Assembly (NCBI RefSeq): GCF_905475395.1
Contig: NC_058340.1
Location: 58,444,181 to 58,508,180 of the forward strand
Length of the DNA: 64,000 nucleotides
Source of the DNA: Chrysoperla carnea
Lineage: Eukaryota; Arthropoda; Insecta; Neuroptera; Chrysopidae
Reading direction: 5' to 3'
Under the pieces are notes generated by a model that was not told the DNA's origin, ran no database searches, and saw only the letters and a program-made list of their open reading frames with translations. A program made the translations under genes and the position numbers. Each line of letters starts with the position of its first letter. Position 1 is the stretch's first letter. This document shows positions 56,501-64,000 of the stretch, one piece after another.

Positions 56501-58249
56501 ATTTATTCTACTTGTCACCATCGTTAAATTAATTTGTACAAAGCATTTATGCTTGGTGAATTGGAGCGTATAAAATTTTTTTATGAAGATACACTGTATA
56601 GATAGATTTGTCTAATTTTGTTTTATTTTCAGAGATTTAAGAGTCATTGTCTTAGTTATCAATGTTATTGACACATATTTTTAGTAAGTGTAAAAAAGGG
56701 TTTTAGAGTGATGAAAGTGTTTGGTTTTGAAGTTTTATTGTTCGAAATAATTTATTGATATGCTATTTTATTTTCATTATCTTACAAAATTTAAAAAAAA
56801 AAAACCGCGTAACGTAAGTGTGTCCAACAACATACAAAAAGGAGTAAAAATACAAAAGATTGCTTTTGTTTACAATTATATTTGCTTTAACTTTTCTAAG
56901 GATAATGTTCGCAATAGGATTTACCTACATAAAGTTAGAAATATGCCAGGAAAATAAGCCTCTTTCGGCTGCCTCTAAATCTTAATAAACTTTTAGTGTC
57001 ATCCATTCACCTACTGCAAAAAAGCTAGTAAAACTTTTTGTGTCAATTATAGATATTTTTGAGATTTTTTGCGGTTATGATTTAGAGTTTAACGAAACAA
57101 CGTCATGAACAATAAGGATATGATTATGAACAATATTTTTAGTAAATTTATGGCTTTTAATATCTTTTTGACATCTGCGAATTGGGTATAAAGGCATCCA
57201 TCGATGTCAAATCTAACGCCATCATAAGTCAGGCAGATTAATCTACTTAAGCGCCTTAATTCTTTAATCAGTCAGTGATCAATCAGAATTTAGGATTTTC
57301 GCCACTAAACTACATTGAAAATAATCTTTTTTATTTTTATTTAAATATTAGAATTAAAGGATAATAAAGTCTTTATGTATAATAATTTTCTATTTTTCTA
57401 AAAACTTATATTTTAAGAATGTAAATTAGAGTTAAAGAAAATTTTTGATTAATTGTGAATGGTTATGGTGTGCAGGGAAATCACTATAGGGGTATGCGTA
57501 ATAAATTGATGATGTAAAACTAAACCGCAATAACTCACAGATAATTGACGTAAGTTATAATTCGAATAATTGATAGCGGTTATACGAAACTCGTGGTATT
57601 TCGTCATTCCGTCAGTCCAGATATTACAGTCATAGGTTGAAGCTTGAATAGAGGCGATCAAGTTGATGCTAGCTGTTATAATTTCGTACAGTTCATAAGA
57701 CATTTCTGCATCGTAGATTCAAAGCAGCTAGTATCACCGCTTCGTCGCCTCTACTTAAGCCTAAATCTTAACTTCTCATGATTTACGAGTATGTTCTTAA
57801 TTTTTTTTTATCACTTACGCTAAATTGTTTATTCAAAGTACAATTTTAACGCTCTGAATTTCTAGTACAATTTTAACACCCTAAATTTCAGGTATAATTT
57901 TATTGGCATAAATTATTTGAATTTGAATATTTTCATCGACCTTTAAGCATTTGGTTTACATAGCCAAAATTATTTGTGTTTTTCTTGTTTAGCTTTGTTG
58001 TATTATTTTTTTAGATCCATTGTTTTTAGAAAATTTATAGAATGGAGTTTTTTGGAATAATATTGCGTTATTTTGATTAATCAAATTTTCGAATGATTTT
58101 TATTTTTGTGTTTTTTGGATAAATTATAATTTGATTACGTCTCACTACCAAAAAAATAATATATGCATTTTTATTTTCAGCCCAAATTTTATGGAGATTC
58201 AGCTGCCGACCGACACGAAGTACATGATGAATTAAACCAGAATAAATGA
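50579..58249 (+). CDS. rush: Phafin: PH and FYVE domain protein (PLEKHF2 / rush orthologue), complete, 7 exons
   Basis: Joined exons: 50579-50594, 52765-53031, 53764-53889, 54399-54505, 54844-55018, 55096-55190, 58181-58249; 284 residues, GT..AG borders, consistent phases. The start is fixed by M-V-D-R-L-x-N-S-E-A-N, the conserved Phafin N-terminus split over exons 1 and 2. A PH domain spans about residues 35-131 (RQFFLFNDILVYGNIVI, KQHIIPLEEV, NGWLIRT, SFAVYAATATEKQEWMAHIN). A FYVE finger spans about 146-210: WVPD motif at 149-152, zinc ligands C158, C161, C175, C178, C183, C186, C204, C207, basic motif R-R-H-H-C-R-K-C-G at 171-179 and RVC at 202-204, all intact. An acidic tail and P-K-F-Y-G-D near the C-terminus follow; human PLEKHF2 has 249 residues. 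Phafins bind PI3P through both domains on early and late endosomes and act in endocytic trafficking, with autophagy roles reported for the family. No defect is visible. Confidence 0.97.
50595..52764 (+). other. Phafin intron 1
   Basis: 2,170 bp, GTAAGT..CTAG. AT-rich. It contains a 29 bp tandem duplication at 51965-52022. Short ORFs at 51949-52279 have no recognisable product. Confidence 0.8.
51965..52022. repeat. 29 bp perfect tandem duplication
   Basis: Units at 51965-51993 and 51994-52022, each beginning CTGACGTAATATTTCCC, are identical by eye. Recent slippage or duplication in Phafin intron 1. Confidence 0.9.
52765..53031 (+). CDS. rush: Phafin exon 2 (N-terminus and first part of PH domain)
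   Basis: Acceptor TATTTCTAG. It encodes N-S-E-A-N-A-R-R-I-N, then V-E-S-C-F-G and the PH strands through LEEVKLESLEDDG. The donor GTAAGT leaves one base of a Gln codon. The ATG at 52797 is residue 17, not the start. Confidence 0.96.
53032..53763 (+). other. Phafin intron 2
   Basis: 732 bp, GTAAGT..ACAG. No repeat or secondary gene recognised. Confidence 0.8.
53764..53889 (+). CDS. rush: Phafin exon 3 (end of PH domain)
   Basis: Acceptor TTTTTTTACAG. It encodes F-R-N-G-W-L-I-R-T through SFAVYAATATEKQEWMAHIN and the C-terminal PH helix to L-L-R-K. Donor GTAAGT, phase 1. Confidence 0.96.
54399..54505 (+). CDS. rush: Phafin exon 4 (first FYVE zinc ligands)
   Basis: Acceptor TTCTTTTAG. It carries H-A-A-V-W-V-P-D and the first CxxC pair (C-M-H-C), ending N-R-R before GTATGT. 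The basic FYVE motif is split between this exon and the next. Confidence 0.95.
54844..55018 (+). CDS. rush: Phafin exon 5 (FYVE core)
   Basis: Acceptor TGTCTTACAG. It encodes H-H-C-R-K-C-G-G-V-V-C-G-P-C, then KRFLLPNQSSKPLRVC and C-Y-D: the remaining six zinc ligands and the PI3P-binding RVC. Donor GTAATT, phase 1. Confidence 0.96.
55096..55190 (+). CDS. rush: Phafin exon 6 (acidic tail)
   Basis: Acceptor TTTTTTAG. It encodes a Ser/Asp/Glu-rich stretch (EEDSDDEDDG), like the acidic C-terminus of PLEKHF2, then H-H-G-E-P-Y-E-E. Donor GTAATA, phase 0. Confidence 0.9.
55191..58180 (+). other. Phafin last intron
   Basis: 2,990 bp, GTAATA..TCAG. It carries a MITE 22 bp after the donor (55213-55534). 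The rest is AT-rich sequence with no recognised gene. Confidence 0.75.
55213..55534. mobile_element. pogo/Tigger-like MITE with TA duplication
   Basis: A 322 bp element with terminal inverted repeats CAGTAGAATCTCGATAAGTT and AACTTATCGAGATTCTACTG, bounded by TA on both sides (55211-55212, 55535-55536). CAGTAGA..CTCGATAA ends with a TA target are typical of pogo/Tigger-type Tc1-mariner elements. It has no coding capacity. Inside is a 33 bp sequence repeated at a 38 bp spacing (55306 and 55344). The ends are near perfect, so insertion is fairly recent. Confidence 0.85.
58181..58249 (+). CDS. rush: Phafin exon 7 (C-terminus)
   Basis: Acceptor TTTTATTTTCAG. It encodes P-K-F-Y-G-D and 16 more residues to TGA at 58247-58249. 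If exon 6 were instead read through, the next stop comes after about ten residues; the strong acceptor and the plausible P-K-F-Y-G-D motif favour this exon. It is less securely supported than the others. Confidence 0.8.
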   Translation, partial: PKFYGDSAADRHEVHDELNQNK

Positions 58250-58273
58250 GATTTATTTTTTATTTGTCATAAT

Positions 58274-58279
58274 AATAAA
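58274..58279 (+). promoter_or_regulatory. Candidate poly(A) signal for Phafin
   Basis: AATAAA 25 bp after the TGA; another lies at 58461-58466 after an AAT-repeat tract. Which is used cannot be decided from the sequence. Confidence 0.3.
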
Positions 58280-58283
58280 ATTA

Positions 58284-58291
58284 ATATTAAT

Positions 58292-58330
<39 letters not shown>
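58284..58330. repeat. (AAT)n microsatellite
   Basis: About 40 bp of ATA/AAT trinucleotide repeat in the probable 3' UTR of the Phafin gene. Confidence 0.9.
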
Positions 58331-58332
<2 letters not shown>

Positions 58333-58349
58333 TAATATATTTTTTCACG

Positions 58350-61300
58350 AATATAAACACACATATTATTATGAACTGAAATTTATAAAAATACATTCAA
58401 ATGTAAAAATAATAAAATTTTGGCTAATTTTTACATTCATTTTATGTTATTCGTATATATAATAAAATATTTTTTAATAATCACTATGTATATTTTAAAA
58501 TATAAAAATAGTTTATTATTCTTTCTTTCTAAACAGAAACATATTCTACAGTTTTACTATTCATTTTTATTGTGATTTTTAAGTTTATTCTAATATATTT
58601 TTTTAAAGTATGCTACACACGATCAGCTATCATTGTTTGTAAAAATGGTTCTTGTCCACAAAAAATATAATTTTTTAAATAAATAAGAAATGAAAAAAAT
58701 ATAATTTTATAATTTTTTTTTTTAATGTTATTATGTTAAAGAAAAATCATTTGTATTTGATACATTTTTAAATCCATTATTCTTGGCTTTATGATGCGTA
58801 GAAATCGTTCATGATGCGTTGATATTATCCGTGTGTTCACAGAACGTTCAAGTATTACGTAAAATTGATATCACTGAGAAGCATGAGTTAACCTATTATT
58901 CTAAAAAATCTCTGTTTCGGGACAATAAAACCAAGCGCAATTGGTGCCGGGTTATATTAATAAGAAGGGCAAAAGAGGTAAACTTTTTTGGGATGCCTAT
59001 CATCCAGCTAATGTCTCATACATCATGATTTAGCGGAATTATAAAAATTACAACAGTGAAATGATATTCTATAATTTCAATATTGAGTGAATATGGTCGT
59101 TTGTAACATACTTCAATTGGCATTGTGCATAATTATTGAATTTTTCAACTAAGAGAGACTATTTCTGTCTAAATAAAAAAATTAATATAATAATATTAAT
59201 GAAAAAAAAAATTATTATTAAAATAAACGATTAAATTTTATCTCTTATTAGTGGGAAGCACCAGTTAATTGAAAATGACCTGAACTAAAATGTTATCACT
59301 TACAATATTCTTTTAATAGGGAATATTCATGAAATTTAAATTTGGTTCAAATATTTTTCTTCCGTAACTTTCAACTAAACCATTATTTTAGTAATTAATA
59401 TCATTTTAATTACTTAAAATTAATTAATAAAAGTACAAATTCAGTGAAGGCATTTAAAAATTTCTAAAACGGAAATTCAAATTTTTATACAGACGTGACA
59501 TCATCGTACGGGCTTGTCAAATTTGTTGACATTGGTTGACATACTGTATGATATCAATTACTTACATTTTATATGGTATTTCATTAAATTATACTATTCT
59601 ACGGCTTTTTATTAGAAAACTTAATAATAACGAGTGTAAATTCTGTGTTGTAAATTCATTTTTTTTTAAGTGTAAATTATACATTGAACAAAATTATAAT
59701 GTATTTTAAATATTTTTTTACACTTAAATACAGCATTTTTAAGCAGTATTTATATTTTTTACTTTGCTATAACGGTGTAAACAATGAATTAAAAATATTA
59801 AAAAAAATACATGAATATTCCCTTTTATTATTCAAATAATATTCAATTTTTTTACGTTTTGCCACTATAATTAAGCACGGTGTCAATAGAATAAGTACAT
59901 TTTTGTTAAAAACAATTGAGTAAACAAGACGAAGTTACGTTAATAAAACAAAAGAAAATTTTTTTCAACTTTTAATTTCTTGTACATAATCTCAAAAACT
60001 TTACTTTTGGCTAAATTCTGCCGAAAGATTTGATCAGCTCAAGATACTATTTTAATTAATAATGGAATAATTCACAATTATAAATACAAATTATCATCAA
60101 TTAATACATACTAGCACATAAAAATGACTACTTCACAGAAATATGAAATATAATTTGTTAGCTTTGGTGATCAAAACAATATAGTGTCCTGTTTATTTCG
60201 ATGTGCAATCGACATTTTGTTTTATAAACGCAACACAAGTGAAATATAGTGAATATTTTTTATTATTAAAATGTGAAAAAAATGAAATTTATGGACTTAT
60301 ATTTTTTAGATAGAAAAACGTTGCCTTGTATAAAGTTCGAAATTAAATCGGTGATTTTAATAGTGGGAATATAATCAATAATTATAAAAAATTGTTAAAT
60401 ATTTGCTATGACGAAAATAATTAACGTTTTATAAATTGTATAAACAAAAGCGTTTAGAATTTAAATTTAAATTTTTATGGGCAGACTAATAAATGATGCA
60501 AAATACGATCCAATTTTTCATGAAAATAGCTATTTTAACGAAATCTAATGGAAAATGTTTTTTTTTTTGTTATTCATACAGGAGAATTACCTAAATGTAC
60601 GGATATGCGAGTCTTTCTACGGGAAGGGAGAACTAATACCACATTCATAAAAAAAGTGTGGAAAACTTGTGCAGATTATCTTTTTCGAGCGATGTGTTAA
60701 AGACGTGTATGTAGATGTAAGATGTGTACAATTTCGCACTTTTTGTACAACTATTATAAGTGAGATCTACGGAGATTCGCTGATTTTGATAGGGCAATCG
60801 ATAATATCCAGTCGTAACATTTACTGTCTTTGAAATGAAATGAAATTTTTCCCAATGAACAATTTTTAGTGACAAGGAGGAGAAGCTTTTCAGAACCATT
60901 CTTATATTTAACTGGTTCATGAAATATTTTAAAATGGGAATCACAGATTCCATAGAGAGGATAACTGGGAAATTTACCTGAATTTCAGTTCTTCTAATTT
61001 TTTAACATATTCCATCAGGTTTCGTTCAAGAGAAATATTTGATTGTTTTTATGTTTCATTAGATAGATTATAGGGATAAATTTCCTCCAGCTAATATTTT
61101 CTTGGAATTATAATCGTAAGGGGTCGGTTTCAAATGTGGATTGTTTTTTCATATTCATATATTTGAATCCCATTCTTTTTATATTGTTTCCATTAATACA
61201 AAAGTTTATGAAAAATGTGCAAATATTTTATTCCTGCCGTTGCTTTATAATGATTATTTCATACAAGTGCTCTTAGATTTTAATAATTATGATTATATTT

Positions 61301-64000
61301 TTATTAATGGAGACATGATGGTCTAAAAGCTGATTATTCCAACGATTTTTCATCTAGTCGAAAATTTTTATTTATGTGTTGGTAAGGTCGTGTTAGCGTA
61401 GCGAAACACGATAAGCTAGGTAAGCTTCTTGTTGAAATGAACTGGGAAAAATATCTAATACAATCAATTCTAACATTTACAAAAAAATAAGTTGGATGGA
61501 AATATTTATTTATTTGGTTTTGAAGTTATAATAAACTCTTATTGTATGTTACATTTGCCTCAAAAAACACATATCCGAATAATACTGCCATTTCTCAAAA
61601 CTATTTACTGATATTTTTGTTCTACTTCTTTTTGAAGCTATGCGTAAATAAAGAGCTATGAATACAATTCTAAAAATGTAAAGTTTTTATGAATTTTCGA
61701 TGTCGAAAAACCCAATCGAGATATTTAATAACAAAATTAGAATTTTTAAACATACTATAAATATCATATCCGTCCAGATATTTTTAATTATAAATTAAAA
61801 AGAAACGGTTTGGCAGAATTTAAAATAAAAATATCAAAAATATAATTATTTTTAATTGTAAAAAAGTTATTATTATACTCGAAATGTAATAATTTAAGGT
61901 ATTATTTCCTTCAATAATTTCACTTTTTTTCGTCCATTTTGTGAATTATTATGGGTGCTCGTGTACAAAAATAACATGGTTGGATTGGGTAGTCCTTACC
62001 CAATGCCTCGTGTTTTTTAGCGACGATGCTGTCTCTAGACAGGTAGAACATCCCCGTATATCAATCATGCATTTTTTCTTAAAGGTAACAAATTAATGAG
62101 GTGCTAATTACCTAAAAAGAGAGAGTCGTGGCTAAAAAGCGCACCGTATTTGGTAACCAAAGCCAATTTCTGCCCTCCGATATTTTTTAGCGCTACGTAA
62201 CTGTATGAAATCCTGGCATTGAATTTTATACAATATCATAATAATAAATACTCTGACAAATCAGTCCTTATCAACTTTTAAAATAATGTTTAGCTTGATA
62301 AAAAATTAAATTTAGCAATAACCAGCTCCTAGACTATATTAATTTATGTAAAAAAAATTCTTATGATGTTCTAATATTTAAAAAAAATAATTATTTTTTT
62401 AATGCTTGTGTAGAGAAATTGTTTATATATACATATAATTTTTTTCGTTTTGGTTAAATTGCTTATTTTAAGTAATCAAGTTTAAATAATTAGAATTATA
62501 TTTGTTGAAAATTATATTATTAATATACTTTTTTTTGGAATCTCAAATATTGTATAAAATAAATTGAATAGATTTATTATTATCAAAAATATAAAAATTT
62601 GGTGATAGTTTTATAAAAACTTCTTGTTTCAACCTATAATTTCGCTTCATGGAACTGCAATTAATCCTCTATTTCTTATTTAATCGGATAATTTCAGATA
62701 ATTTTTGTCGTAAATTGCAAACAGTTGACTTTGGATACCTCGACTTTCACGAGAAAATGAAAAAATTTGCGTCAAAGAAATTTTCCCAGTAACAAGTTAG
62801 TTTATCTGTGAGTTATGAAGGTTATGAAATCGTTTTTTACCTTGAACAACCGGGGAAATAAAATAAATCGGCTTATCAAGTAAATCGTGTTTTTGTAGTT
62901 TGAGTTATCGAGAGTCTATTAATGTCGCTCAAATACTGTAATTGTAATTTTGAGTTCCTATGAGTTCTTTATTACAAACAGAAAAAGAGCAGGAGCTATT
63001 CAGGAGAAACTAATTTTTACCTACTAAAATGAAGAAAAATTTATTTAAAAAAATTGTTCTACGGCGTATTTCCAAATCTAAATAAAGTTATGCATACGAA
63101 TGCTGCGTTTAATTTTATCGCTCTTATAAAATCGCAAATGAATAACAATACTTCATTTACGCGGTCACAAAAACAAGCAAACTGCGTTCTTTTATTTTAT
63201 ATCCAGCTCTTATAGCCCAACCATATTAGCTGTCAACAGCAGAAAAATTTATAATTAGGCGAATTTTTCACATTTTCACAGACAATTCATTCTGTATCCG
63301 ATGTTTTTCAGATATTTTAGATGAAAAGTTGTTTTTCGGAGATAATGCTTCCTGCAATTACGTGTCTGAAAATTCTTGCATAAAAGTTTCTTTTCTTCTG
63401 ATAATTCAATGACTTAGAACAATATTTATATTTTATTGCTATCCCAAGCCGCAGGACATGAAATATTCATGGAAAATGGTTCCCTGTAACCTGCTTCATC
63501 CAAACATCATTAAAAAAGAACTTAAGATTTTTTTCGAAAAATTTTATTGTTGGTTTAAATTTGGAGAATTTTTGTCTCGAAAAACGGAGTCTCCGACTCG
63601 TGTTCAGAGAGGCGGCAAACATATATAATCGATGGTAACTTTTTATCCGTTTATTAACATATCGAAAAGACGACGAATACAAAAATTCGGCTATCTATGA
63701 GAAAGTTTTCGCAGATAGGTTGTTTTTATATATGTAATGAGTGGGCTATTATAGAAGTTATGTAGATCCTTTTCTTAATAAAAAAACAAAACAATAAATA
63801 ACAGAAAGATGTTACACATCTGTCAAAAACTTTTTGGTCATTCATCATGAATATTGTTTAAAATTATTCAGTCATGTATCAATCTACAAGGGCAGCATCA
63901 TTCATTCCATCACAGACTGAAAATCCATTTTATGGTTGGTAAAGAAATATTACTCAAATATTCTTAATATTGAATCATATTGATATTGATCAAAATTATG
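58350..64000. other. Downstream AT-rich region, no gene recognised
   Basis: Only short ORFs without family resemblance. The slightly less AT-rich patch 61975-62215 has a small hairpin (GGGTAGTCCTTACCC) but no identity. At 62725-62940 sequence like CAGTTGACTTTGGATACCTCGAC on the left and GTTATCGAGAGTCTATTA on the right could be a decayed pogo-like MITE (weak). Confidence 0.5.

Noticed and set aside
61380..61430. Hairpin TCGTGTT..AACACGA as a possible structured RNA
   Set aside because: A short isolated stem without flanking conservation or known family features.
62700..62940. Second pogo-like MITE
   Set aside because: The ends only loosely resemble each other and pogo termini, and no clear TA-bounded inverted repeat can be drawn.

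Overview
The window is AT-rich nuclear DNA from an arthropod, almost certainly an insect. Introns are spliceosomal with GT..AG borders, the two recognisable genes are animal genes, and the non-coding DNA is packed with insect-type DNA transposons (Helitrons, TTAA-flanked and TA-flanked MITEs, foldback elements), a tRNA-derived SINE and long TA/AC microsatellites. The species or order cannot be fixed from the sequence alone. All calls come from reading and hand translation. No database search was run.

Layout. (1) 1-36115: no coding exon found. This is AT-rich DNA with nested repeats. Because the first visible exon of the ZSWIM gene begins at 36116 in the middle of a codon, most or all of this stretch is probably one very long intron of that gene. 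(2) 36116-42727, + strand: eleven exons encoding the C-terminal ~1,043 residues of a ZSWIM4/5/6-type protein. The N-terminus and the SWIM zinc finger lie upstream of the window or in an exon that was not recognised. (3) 42728-50578: intergenic, very AT-rich, with one ~311 bp insertion flanked by short direct repeats. (4) 50579-58249, + strand: a complete seven-exon gene for a 284-residue Phafin (PH + FYVE) protein, orthologous to vertebrate PLEKHF2 and Drosophila rush. (5) 58250-64000: AT-rich, no gene recognised.

The two genes are tandem on the same strand but have no known functional link. The ZSWIM4/5/6 protein belongs to a family proposed to work with Cullin-RING ubiquitin ligases. Phafin proteins bind PI3P on endosomes and act in endosomal trafficking and autophagy.

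The most notable material is in the repeats. There is a perfect ~417 bp inverted repeat around a 35 bp loop (5524-6392). Two near-identical TTAA-flanked elements include one with its unoccupied target site visible elsewhere in the window (15061-15064). A TTAA element is joined to the same companion repeat at three loci. Several non-autonomous Helitrons have both structural ends visible, one carrying an internal 47 bp minisatellite. A tRNA-derived SINE has an 11 bp target-site duplication. In the genes, the ZSWIM protein carries an unusual Arg-Asp/Arg-Glu tract encoded by one exon, and the Phafin start codon is overlapped by a small upstream ORF.
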